A DNA stretch of 64,000 nt, taken from Diplosphaera chodatii. Taxonomy: Eukaryota > Chlorophyta > Trebouxiophyceae > Prasiolales > Stichococcaceae. Position numbers and translations under genes: made by a program. Positions 22,501-32,985 of this stretch are shown here, piece after piece. The number at the start of each line of letters is the position of its first letter. The stretch's first letter is position 1. Where the stretch lies: assembly GCA_032358165.1 (NCBI GenBank), contig JAALGY010000013.1, forward strand, positions 1 through 64,000, in the 5' to 3' direction. The notes beneath the pieces are model-generated. The model searched no databases. It saw only the letters and a list, made by a program, of their open reading frames with translations, and was not told the DNA's origin.

Positions 22501-23712
22501 CCTTCGTCCCAACAGAGTGCGCAGCCTGGCAGAAAGCACCCGCCCTGCAGATGGCTCCTCCCACCTGCCTGACCGTGCTGGATCTGCTGGGTTCTTACGT
22601 GTTATGGTTCGATCAGGCGTCTGATTACCTAAGTATGTAAGCGCTGCTGCTGCTGCAGGATCGGCAACCAGGTGACGCTGGAGCCGTGGTGCAACCTGCT
22701 GCCGGGCTCCTCGGCGCAGGACGGCGCCATCGTCACCGCTCAGTCCCTCGTCATGAAGGTCAGTCGGCAGGCACTTGCGGCTGTTGCGCTGCTGAGAATT
22801 GCCGAGAGCATGTGACTCGCATCCCGCAAGTGGTTACAAGCGCCTTGGTTGGCTGTCGCCATTGGACCGCAGGCAAACTGTCATGGTAGTCTGCTGATCA
22901 CTTGTTTTCGCTACAGGGGGAGGTGGTGTCGGAGGGCAGCGTCTGGGCGGGCATCCCCGCCAAGCCGATGGGCCACCGGGCGGCCGCCGAGTACCGCCGC
23001 GCCATCGACGACATGTGGAGCATCCGGCCGGCGAAGCTAGAGGAGCTGGACCTGGACACCAGCGAGCATGCTCCGCTGAGTGCCGGCGTGCGGCTGGCCG
23101 CGCCTGATGACGTCGTGCTGAACATCGACCCCTCGCACGATGTGAGTGGCCGGCAGGGTGGCGAAGCCTGGGCACAGCACTGTCTGCTGACCCCTGCTGA
23201 AGCCCACCAGAGTGGTGACGGATCAAGCCATACGTGACATGCCGCGATGCTCGAGTGGGACCCAGTCTTGAGGCAGGACTCTCACGCTGCAGGTGCTGGG
23301 CGGCCTTGAGTTGCTGGATCTAGGTGGCGAGCCCGCGACGCCGCCGCAGCAGTCGCCGCAGCAGTCGCCGACCGCAGACACGCACCCGCTGCTGAGCGCG
23401 ATCCACACGGAGCGCGCGTCCCCGGCGAGGCCAAGCCCTGCGCCGCGCCCTGCGCACTCGCCCAGCAGCCAGGCGTCGTCCGGCGGCCGCTGGTCGTCGC
23501 GGTCGCTCGGGGCGCGCAGCGGCAGCAGCGGCGGCCCGGCGTCGCCGTCGCGCCTGCAGCCGCCGGCCACAGGCAGCCGCCCGCCGCCCGTGCCAAGAGG
23601 GCAGCACAGCCCCCGGCGCAGCAGCGGCGGCGGCAGCGCCTACACGCAGGCGGCCTCGTCCGTCAGCACGCATGGGAGGCGGTCTGGGGACTCGGGCAGC
23701 AGCGCGTCGTAG
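1..23712 (+). CDS. Giant multimodular NRPS with Pls-like membrane terminal domain (5' partial)
   Basis: The gene would activate amino acids as adenylates (A), load them on phosphopantetheine carriers (T) and condense them (C). It enters the window in frame at base 1, inside an A domain, and ends at TAG 23710-23712. About 66 exons can be placed, for example 1-76, 189-326, 432-722, 842-920, 1027-1546, 1655-1810 and 1919-2167, through to 22917-23141 and 23293-23712. Most junctions keep phase with GT-AG borders. Order: A1(partial)-T1-C1-A2-T2-C2-A3-T3-C3-A4-T4, then a six-TM/three-beta-helix terminal region. All four carriers have GGNSL. All three C domains have HHxITDG. No thioesterase, reductase, epimerase or methyltransferase was seen. 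One junction, between 22488 and 22659, is unresolved. The product is unknown. A separate phosphopantetheinyl transferase must act on the carriers. Intron density and the neighbours rule out a bacterial contaminant. Confidence 0.93.
1655..2167 (+). other. NRPS thiolation (carrier) domain T1
   Basis: Exons 1655-1810 and 1919-2167. After the A10 lysine comes [11 protein letters not shown], an Ala-rich helix ([16 protein letters not shown]) and the phosphopantetheine motif [11 protein letters not shown], whose serine would be modified. The segment ends with TPLSFQQ, the usual lead-in to a C domain. An intron falls just before the GGNSL motif; T4 has one at the same point. Confidence 0.9.
2278..4160 (+). 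other. NRPS condensation domain C1
   Basis: Exons 2278-2412, 2517-2747, 2864-3280, 3389-3661, 3764-3900 and the start of 4001-4688. It begins [17 protein letters not shown]. It carries the catalytic motif QHHSITDG, then [18 protein letters not shown] and PFLNTLALR, all expected of a C domain joining the T1- and T2-bound residues. Four exons match the lengths of those in C3 exactly (135, 417, 273 and 688 nt). The fourth intron has a GC donor. Stereochemical class (LCL or DCL) was not assigned; no epimerase precedes it. Confidence 0.92.
3662..3763 (+). other. GC-AG intron in NRPS C1
   Basis: Exon 11 ends TAC CAG and the intron opens GCAAGG. The homologous junctions in C2 (8203) and C3 (12847) use GT after the same CAG. 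The acceptor is GATTGCAG at 3763. Frame is kept only if the GC donor is used. Confidence 0.8.
4200..6150 (+). other. NRPS adenylation domain A2
   Basis: Complete A domain. [18 protein letters not shown] (A2), [13 protein letters not shown] (A3), FDGSIMDIW (A4), [11 protein letters not shown] (A5, intron-split), [18 protein letters not shown] (A6), YRTGD (A7), [20 protein letters not shown] (A8) and [12 protein letters not shown] (A10). The hand-read pocket code is D-G-M-M-A-G-C-V-M-K, identical to that of A4. Exons of 264, 139 and 322 nt (4797-5060, 5165-5303, 5413-5734) have the same lengths as those of A4. All catalytic motifs look intact, so it should be active. Confidence 0.93.
6170..6536 (+). 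other. NRPS thiolation domain T2
   Basis: Lies in exon 5870-6536, with no intron between A8 and the C2 junction. It contains [16 protein letters not shown] and the carrier motif [11 protein letters not shown] with its serine. It ends APLSYEQ before the intron that precedes C2. The T4 counterpart is broken into several exons, so introns were lost here or gained there. Confidence 0.9.
6635..8800 (+). other. NRPS condensation domain C2
   Basis: Exons 6635-6769, 6898-7060, 7199-7278, 7402-7818, 7930-8202, 8331-8482 and the start of 8632-9353. It opens [17 protein letters not shown] and has [37 protein letters not shown] and INTLALR. It is more divergent from C1 and C3 than they are from each other, especially between 6898 and 7278. 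The exon boundaries still correspond (135, 417 and 273 nt shared). The intron after 7278 has a GC donor in an AG|GCAAGT context. It joins the T2- and T3-bound residues. Confidence 0.9.
7279..7401 (+). other. GC-AG intron in NRPS C2
   Basis: The donor reads GAG|GCAAGT, a strong GC-type splice consensus, and the acceptor is CATGCAG at 7401. The nearby GT at 7283 would shift the frame. The homologous C1 junction (2748) is GT. Confidence 0.7.
8810..10794 (+). other. NRPS adenylation domain A3
   Basis: Exons 8632-9353, 9478-9725, 9824-10041, 10151-10393 and 10518-10794. [18 protein letters not shown] (A2), [12 protein letters not shown] (A3), [16 protein letters not shown] (A4), [10 protein letters not shown] (A5), [18 protein letters not shown] (A6), YRTGDNVMW (A7), [20 protein letters not shown] (A8) and LPNGK (A10). 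The pocket code read by hand is D-L-L-S-N-G-A-V-I-K, related to A1 but not identical. From TSG to the end of A5 its coding length (508 nt) equals that of A1, although the introns sit elsewhere. Confidence 0.92.
10899..11291 (+). other. NRPS thiolation domain T3
   Basis: A single exon. [14 protein letters not shown] is followed by an Ala-rich helix and [14 protein letters not shown] with the carrier serine. A short downstream segment ([20 protein letters not shown]) parallels T1. It ends TPLSFQQ before C3. Confidence 0.9.
11399..13385 (+). other. NRPS condensation domain C3
   Basis: Exons 11399-11533, 11622-11855, 12056-12472, 12574-12846, 12972-13111 and the start of 13219-13906. [17 protein letters not shown] and [18 protein letters not shown] carry the catalytic HHxxx[20 protein letters not shown] and FLNTLALR follow. 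It is the closest relative of C1, with the same exon lengths at four places. It condenses the T3 and T4 residues, the last canonical peptide bond before the terminal region. Confidence 0.92.
11951..12009 (+). repeat. Short tandem repeat in an NRPS intron (CTGAATCATA core)
   Basis: Three near-adjacent copies of CCTGAATCATA lie in intron 11856-12055, at about 11955, 11978 and 11996. Two are preceded by GTCAC. This intron is about 200 bp, twice the usual size for the gene, and the repeat explains part of the excess. Confidence 0.85.
13400..15574 (+). other. NRPS adenylation domain A4
   Basis: Exons 13219-13906, 14032-14295, 14398-14536, 14659-14980, 15128-15245 and 15407-15574. [108 protein letters not shown] and LPNGK. 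The pocket code equals that of A2 (D-G-M-M-A-G-C-V-M-K), so modules 2 and 4 should load the same amino acid. The end of the domain carries extra introns that A2 lacks. Confidence 0.92.
15712..16260 (+). other. NRPS thiolation domain T4
   Basis: Exons 15712-15870, 16014-16089 and the start of 16193-16424. [34 protein letters not shown] and, across an intron, [16 protein letters not shown] with the carrier serine. It diverges most from the other carriers. It feeds straight into an acidic/proline-rich linker ([19 protein letters not shown]) and the first membrane segment, as expected of the carrier that serves the terminal domain. Confidence 0.88.
16193..17530 (+). other. NRPS terminal region, unit 1: TM1-TM2 plus beta-helix C1
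   Basis: Exons 16193-16424, 16543-16714, 16850-17026, 17116-17238 and 17427-17530. Two hydrophobic segments ([19 protein letters not shown] and [14 protein letters not shown]) are followed by [20 protein letters not shown]. The GRYxxGxHPLW signature is typical of the TIGR02353 terminal domain. Hexapeptide-type turns follow ([42 protein letters not shown]), indicating a left-handed beta-helix. In poly-lysine synthetase this kind of domain makes or lengthens the peptide at the membrane. Its role here is inferred. Confidence 0.85.
16425..16542 (+). other. Probable GC-AG intron between TM1 and TM2
   Basis: ATATACACCAG|GCGAGC joined to ACAG|GTTCCCGG restores R-F-P-G-A-R-G in frame. Later GT candidates (16436, 16454) do not give a better join. 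Less certain than the other two because there is no paralogous junction to compare. Confidence 0.55.
17656..19115 (+). other. NRPS terminal region, unit 2: TM3-TM4 plus beta-helix C2
   Basis: Exons 17656-17866, 18008-18121, 18275-18404, 18506-18684, 18818-18889 and 18990-19115. Membrane segments run through [19 protein letters not shown] with [10 protein letters not shown], then [37 protein letters not shown] and [20 protein letters not shown] lead into hexapeptide turns ([50 protein letters not shown]). This repeats the plan of unit 1. Exon phases are consistent throughout. Confidence 0.82.
19330..21267 (+). other. Low-complexity Ser/Gly/Arg insertion within the NRPS terminal region
   Basis: Exons 19330-19605, 19740-19869, 20048-20440, 20552-20603, 20753-20926 and 21070-21267 keep one reading frame for about 400 residues. 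Ser, Gly, Arg and Pro dominate, with no globular motif. It separates beta-helix unit 2 from TM5. Several basophilic-kinase-like motifs are visible: RRPSRLS, RRVSF, RRASG. It is probably a disordered cytosolic loop. Bacterial relatives as I know them lack a loop of this size. Confidence 0.75.
20164..20325 (+). repeat. Tandem eight-residue coding repeat (Y/H)R(A/T)GSGN(M/V/L)
   Basis: Inside exon 20048-20440 the protein reads [16 protein letters not shown], a variant unit ([12 protein letters not shown]), [16 protein letters not shown] and YRAGSGSV. Six adjacent units give a 24-nt DNA period around GGCAGCGGCAAC. Period and frame are kept, so it is selected as protein or young. Confidence 0.88.
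21452..23141 (+). other. NRPS terminal region, unit 3: TM5-TM6 plus beta-helix C3
   Basis: Exons 21452-21608, 21762-21851, 21982-22124, about 22409-22490, 22659-22758 and 22917-23141. [20 protein letters not shown] and [17 protein letters not shown] are membrane segments. [60 protein letters not shown] and [20 protein letters not shown] are classic hexapeptide/beta-helix coils. The last one, with a G-x-P-A-K end, is typical of TIGR02353 and related acyltransferases. The donor after HTVE (about 22488) could not be fixed. Confidence 0.82.
23293..23712 (+). other. Disordered Ser/Pro/Arg C-terminal tail of the NRPS
   Basis: The last exon starts [17 protein letters not shown] and continues as Ser/Pro/Gly/Arg-rich low-complexity sequence. 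It includes [20 protein letters not shown] and [12 protein letters not shown], ending at TAG. No thioesterase GxSxG or NAD-binding motif is present, so no standard release domain follows the membrane unit. Confidence 0.85.
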
Positions 23713-23833
23713 CCGCCTTTTGCGTGCCTGCTGTAGGTCAAGTGAGCAAGCAGGCACCAGCAGCAGCCAGGCTGACAGACTGGCCGATAGTGTGTATGCA
23801 AGAACACCATGCAATCACAGCCGACCTAAGAAA

Positions 23834-23966
23834 GCTGCAGACGGGCTGCCCAAGGCGAGAACACACAGATGCAGCAGGCAATGCAAGACGAAGACACATC
23901 CGCTGCAGACAGGTGGCCAAGGCAACACACATCAGCTGCAGACAGGCAGCCCAAGACGAGGGGTCA
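23834..23966 (+). repeat. Degenerate ~33-bp repeat (GCTGCAGACRGG...GCCCAAG)
   Basis: Units begin at 23834, 23902 and 23935 with GCTGCAGAC, followed by GGGCTGCCCAAGGCGAG, AGGTGGCCAAGGCAAC and AGGCAGCCCAAGACGAG respectively. The last two are head to tail at 33 bp. It lies just downstream of the NRPS stop, in the presumed 3' UTR. Confidence 0.75.
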
Positions 23967-24687
23967 ACAGGCGCCGCGAGGTGTAGCTCAAAACAAATCT
24001 GAGCCTAGGAGAGTGGGATTGGCCATATGATGGCAAATGAACCTGCAGACAGATGGCTCGAAAGGGTGGTGAGCACACCAGAGGGCCCATCCAGCCCCAG
24101 TGAAACAACAGGAGGAGAGGGCACATTCCTTGGTTCTCGGGGTACCACAAAATTGCAGATAAACTGCCAAGCAGGCCGCCAAGTGACGCTTGGAGCGCCC
24201 CGAGGCATGACGGGGTCTGCTCAGCAGTTGGAGAGGGGGATTTGGGATTCAGGATCCAGGATTGCATGGAGGTTTCAAACTAGATGGAGCTGCATCTGAG
24301 GTTGCGGGCCTAGCCAGCTTGCTGCATCAGGGAGCTACCCATCTGCTAACATTGAGTTGCCAATTCAAATTTAAGGTTGCTCCAGCTGCTGCTGCTGCGC
24401 CTGCTGGCAGGCGCACAGCCGCAGCTCTGGTGCTGATTGCTTTCGCAGTTGACTTATTGTGCACTGCAGAATTTCGTGCAGCACCAAACTGACATGTGTC
24501 ATGCTGTGGTTTGTATCGGAGGTTCGTCAAATTTGGAGCGACGTGCGCATTCAGCAGAATTTGTGTTGATGCCGGCATCAGGGATGCTGAGCTTTGCATA
24601 CGCCCAGGACTAGCCACCTTGGGTGCCATGGAGACTCAGAGCCCTTGGTGTTATTGGACGTTCTATTCTCCGTTTTGTTGGTGATGA

Positions 24688-24692
24688 TGTAA
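24688..24692 (+). terminator. Candidate algal polyadenylation signal TGTAA for the NRPS transcript
   Basis: TGTAA is the usual poly(A) signal in green algae. This copy is on the plus strand about 975 nt after the NRPS stop and before the convergent gene. It would imply a long 3' UTR. Position is the only support. Confidence 0.3.
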
Positions 24693-24972
24693 CAATAAGA
24701 CACACTGCCCAGGGAACACCGGTCTTCTACGCTAATGTGAAACACAAACAGCTGCAGAATGCTGCATGCTGAAAGTCAGCCTAGCACAGCTCACATGTGA
24801 CAGCTGATTTGCTGTGGCCTGCACATGAAGCCTGTCGCTCTAATATGCAGCACGCAGCTAGATGCCTTGGCAATGCGCAGCCTTCACCAGCAAGCCTGAG
24901 AGCCCTATCACCGTCCACACATCTGAGGCATATTTCCGGTTGCTATGCTTCCTGCCTGAGGAGCTGCTGCCA

Positions 24973-27900
24973 TCACAGCATGACCTGCGGTGCACGCCTC
25001 GCGTTGAGCAGCTGTGTGTTGATGCCCGAGTCGCGCAGCATGGCGACACGCCCTGTCCTTGCAACCTCCAGCACGCCGAACTCCTTGAGCAAGGCTTGTG
25101 CAGCGATCATCTTGCCCTGTAGCGCAGCACACATGCGAGTCAATGTACCCATGGTCATTAAAATGAAGTCCCCAGTGTGGGCCTGCTGATGCCAGCCGTT
25201 TGTGCTAGCGAGGGTGGCTGCAACTTGTTGCAGCTCATGCACACTCGCGTTTGCATAGGAGAAGACCTACCTCTTTGCCTTGCAGTTCCAAGGTAATGGT
25301 CTGCTGTGACACATCAATGACCCTGCCGTGGAAAATTTCTGCAGCCATGCAAGAACTGAATCAAAGTTGTAAGTTGGCGACGTGTGTGTGTCCGATGCAA
25401 TGCCAGTGACGCCTGACCCTGCGCAGACTCAGCCAGCAGCTCCCAACGAACCTACCTGCTATCTCCTTGATCTGACCGCGCTGCCTGGGCTGACACCGCA
25501 CCTGCAGTCCATATTGAAGGCCGTAGCTTAGAGAATCTGCTGTTCCAGGACAAGTATGCCTCATCAGCACCATTCAGCAAGTGTCTCTCAGCAATGTCAC
25601 TCTTGTGCACCTTCACGATCATGAGCTCGCGTGCCACAAAGGGCTTCTCCGTCAGGTCTGTTACTCTGCCAACTATGGGCAACTCTTCCACCTGCAAAGG
25701 CGTAGACACATCCAGCCTCAGCGGCGCCGGTCCTCAGATGCACCTCAACACGCCCCGCAGCACCCGCATTCGGTAAGTGGTCACCACAGGACTACAGCCC
25801 CACCGCCGGGTACCGCCGCAGCTGATACAAGCATCAGAGTCTGCAGTGCAGCTGCACAGCGTGGACGGGCCTTTTGTACGAGGCTGGCGAGCCTGGCGTC
25901 GTCCCTGGGGACCACCACTGTGATGCGCGAGCGCCCCGGCTGCTCGCTGCTGCCGACCGCGAGCGACTGCACGTTGATGCCGTGGCTTGCGATCACCCGC
26001 GTGATGTCCGCCAAGCTGCCCGCGGTGTCAGCCACCTTTGCGGCCATGCAACAGCAGATGTAAAAAGCAGCGCATGTCACAAAACATGAACAGCGGTACG
26101 TGATGTGCCTGCGGCAGATGGTCACCAGCAGCATGTGGTGGCAAAGCACAGCGGAAGTGCCGCTTGTGGTGTCTAAAGAGCAGGGAGGTGGCAGCACCTC
26201 GACTGACAGCGTGTGCGAGTCGTTCAGCACGCCCAGCGCGGTGCCATCCGCCCCGATCACCTGCAGTCCATGCACTGCCACCTCACTCCCGCACGCTCGG
26301 CTGCTCCACTGTCAGAATGCGCAGTGGCGCACACCCATGCCCCTTCAGATCCTCTAGTTGCCCTATCCTAGGCACAGAGCTGCGCTCTTCACCTGCAGGG
26401 CTGCCTATGCCTGCGCTCGGCAGGTGTCAGACACTGCCAACCTCAAGCTGTTTTTGCCATCCTGAGTCTGTCAGTCGGTGACCTGAGCACCACCATGCAC
26501 GGCAACCATTTACAATTGTCTCAAATTCTACCCCACCTGCTTGGCCTCCCAGAGGTCGGTGGATGGGCTGGCCTGCTCCGCGAGCGCCGCCAGCGCCTCT
26601 GGCGAGATGTCCGCACCCGCCAGGCTGACGCCGTCCTCCTCGTCAATGGTCTGCACGCTGGACGTCACCTGTGGACAGCACCTCCAGTGTCATCGGGGGA
26701 ATCTAGACAGAGAGAAGCAGTCGACAAGGATTCAGCATGCCAGCCCGATCGGCAGACTTCCCAGCCACCTGCGGAGGGAACGCTAGGTGCAGGAAGCCGC
26801 ACCCTACTGTGAGGTGATCCATGCTGTGTTGCCCTGCATGTGCGCTTGCATATCATGGAGTCGGGCGCTGTCACAGGCTCACCTCCAGCAGCAGCTGCCC
26901 ACGCTTCAGTGACACGGTGCCCGTGCGTGCGAGCTGCGCGATGCCAAAGTGCGCCAGGTTGGCCTCCAGCACCAGGGTCTTGCCGGCGTCCCCGGTCACC
27001 ACCAGCGTCATGAAGCGTTCTGCGCAGCAGAACGTGCACACCTGAGCATGCCATTCACGATCAGGGTAGTTTCAGGCAAACCCTGACAGGCAGTGGTGCG
27101 TCTGATCGAGTCGTGCCTTGCAATACTGTGCAAAACAGTCACGATGTCTGCACACGGCGGAACATCCCATCTTGATTCATGATGGTTATATGCCCTTCTT
27201 TGGCATGCAGTGGCCAAGCCACTGACGTGCCCGGACCCAGCAAAGGTGATCTCACAGCACCTGAGACACGTCACACTCAGCACCTGAGGTATCTAGGATG
27301 TGTGCCCGGAAGATCTTTGCGAGCTCTGTGACCTCGGTGCGGGCTGCGGCGTTTGGCGCCCGCACCTTGATCAGCACCAGCTCCCGGTCAACCCGATTTT
27401 GGCCCGTCAGATCCTCCACGTACAGCACCTGTAAAGAAGGTGCAGTCATGGATGAGGCAATCGCCATGGTGTTGGTGTCGCCTCGCCACGGTACCGGCTG
27501 CCGTGCCTCCTGTGCCACTGCATTGGCTATGGAAGACAGGCGGCACGGCACATTGCTCATGTGCGCTCGTACCAGCAGCTGCTAGGCACATTCAGCACGG
27601 TCCGCATTGGCACGCTGCAGAGGGTCAGCAACAGGTGCACCGCCTGCAGGCGGCGGAAACACCCTTGGTATCACCTTTTCCACTTGGAGCAGCCGGTCCA
27701 GCAGCTGGTCCACCTCCTCCTGGGTGGCGGCCACCGTGATGGTGCACATGGCGGTGTCCACATTCAGACCCACCGCCAGCGACTCGATGTTTCGCCCTGC
27801 GCGCCATGATCCACGGCAGTTTTGTGAGATGTCGGAGACACACCGTATAGGGAATGAGCATGCAGGAGCACCGGCAGGGAGTGAGAGCCATGATAGAGGG

Positions 27901-28407
27901 GCGGCACATCGTAGCGCTGGCACCTGCTTGTGTGAAGACGTCGGAGACCTGGTTGATCAGCCCCGCCTCATCCCGGACAAACACAGACAGCACATGCCGC
28001 TCCTCTCCGGCGCCCATTGGCTCACGCGATGGGCTGGGGGAGGGTGCCAGGGCCCCAACGCCGTTTGAGCCGCTCGCGCGGGCGTGCATCGCTGACCACT
28101 GCGCCGCACATGAACCATGCCGGGCGGCTGCTGGTCTGAGGGCAGCTGGTGGGCATGCTGCACTAGACCTGAGGCAAGGTCCTGGAGACTGCCATCTCAT
28201 GTGGGTGACCACAAAGTATGCTGGCAGAGCTGGGCTAGACAGATCTCGAGCCAGATGTTGGCTTCTACCGCTGGCCCACCCATGCATCATGGCGGTTTTC
28301 ACCAGCGACTGAGGGGTTGAGGAACCAACGGACACGTCAGAGCGGGAGACCAGTGCACATCGGAGCTTGCAACCTAAGCGATGCGGGCCAAGGATGCAGC
28401 CATGCAA
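24973..28407 (-). CDS. Acetolactate synthase regulatory (small) subunit, two-repeat plant type
   Basis: Regulates acetolactate synthase, the first common step of valine, leucine and isoleucine synthesis in the plastid, and mediates feedback inhibition. Two ACT plus C-domain repeats are present, as in plants. Repeat 1: [96 protein letters not shown]. Repeat 2: [87 protein letters not shown]. About eleven exons; TGA is at 24975-24973. The start at 28407 is the first ATG of an open stretch reaching the first ACT domain; its Ala/Ser-rich leader could be a plastid transit peptide, but an upstream exon is possible. It is convergent with the NRPS. Confidence 0.92.
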
Positions 28408-28939
28408 ACGCGCGCCTGAATCACCTACTGTTCACACCGTGGAAAGACCTCGAAGACCAGCTGGCGACCTCGCTGAATAGATATCTGCAGACACACACTG
28501 CTTATGTATCAGGTCAGACACACTACGTATGTTTGCCCGGCTGCCGCAGCCGGGCTGCGCGAGTTCGCCCCACCCACTCAGCTGACATGACTACTTTTGA
28601 CGTCAGCAATCTGGTTGCACAAGGCATGACAGCCTGCTGGCTTGATACTGATAGCCCCTCTCCATCGGCCCCTTTACACCAGTCTCTCTGCCGGCACGTC
28701 GAACAGGGACCAAAACCAGGCGGAACAGCAAGCAATAGATGTTTCTACATCTGCCTACACAGGTGCATGTCTGTCATAATGTCCATCCAGAGAACCTGGC
28801 GGCACAACCCAGGAGCTCTTCAGCTGCCGAGCACCTGCGGCGGCCGGGCCGACTATACTGCGGCGCTCTGTCACTCTGAAGCAGTCGCTGCTCTAAAGGA
28901 GGGCCTGGCTGCTCAGAGCACAGAAGCCGGCATCAGCGC
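28408..28939. other. Intergenic region between ALS small subunit and ABCE1
   Basis: About 530 bp between two minus-strand genes. It should hold the ALS promoter/5' UTR and the ABCE1 3' UTR. No conserved protein was seen. A reverse-strand TGTAA lies within it. Confidence 0.6.
28674..28678 (-). terminator. Candidate polyadenylation signal TGTAA for ABCE1
   Basis: TTACA on the plus strand reads TGTAA on the minus strand, about 260 nt beyond the ABCE1 stop. It matches the green-algal poly(A) signal. Supported by motif and position only. Confidence 0.35.
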
Positions 28940-32595
<3,656 letters not shown>

Positions 32596-32985
32596 GGTGC
32601 CCGCTGCTCGCGCCTCGCGGCGCTGCGCTAGTATGAAGCCGCCAAGTCAGGCTGCACCTCGATGCTGCAGGCTGAAAAGGTTGGGAGCTGCGGCGCAACC
32701 AGCTGCGCAGGCCTGGTCGAGCAGCTACAGCAAATTGTGCGCAAAGATGCTTCTAGGCCTTGCAAGACAAAGCTCCTTGTGAGACGTGAAGCCGGTGCGT
32801 AGGAACGAGAAGGGCATGCATGGTCCAGCAGGGTTTTGGAGTTTGTCGATTAGAGGGAACTGATGCATCGATTGCAGTAGCAGTGCTGCGTTCACAGCTC
32901 ACAGGCAAAGCACAACTGCTATTCGTCACGGTCGACCACACATGCAGTGGCCTGCCGACCGGAAGTGCATGCAAGGGAACCGTAC
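32596..32985. promoter_or_regulatory. Region upstream of ABCE1, downstream of the PP2C/RGG gene
   Basis: About 390 bp between the ABCE1 start codon and the stop of the next minus-strand gene. It presumably carries the ABCE1 promoter and 5' UTR. No TATA-like element or conserved ORF stood out. Confidence 0.45.

Larger units (their letters stand above)
23713..24972. other. Convergent intergenic/3' UTR region between NRPS and ALS small subunit
   Basis: About 1.26 kb between two convergent stop codons. It has a local imperfect repeat near 23834-23966. I saw no conserved protein in any frame. The short ORFs here have no family features, and composition is less GC-rich than the coding DNA. It probably holds both 3' UTRs. 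Confidence 0.7.

Noticed and set aside
18506..23000. A bacterial-type acetyltransferase gene separate from the NRPS
   Set aside because: The hexapeptide coils are interleaved with membrane segments and keep exon phase from T4 to the stop, as in the Pls-like terminal domain; no separate start codon or promoter is visible.
1..23712. Bacterial contamination or recent bacterial transfer of the NRPS block
   Set aside because: Nearly every domain is split by in-phase GT-AG introns with the same TGCAG acceptors as the neighbouring plant-type genes, and the block runs directly into convergent eukaryotic genes. Ancient transfer remains possible.
16260..23712. Polyketide synthase, thioesterase or reductase modules
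   Set aside because: No ketosynthase cysteine motif, no GxSxG lipase-type motif and no NAD(P)-binding glycine motif was found in this region in frame.
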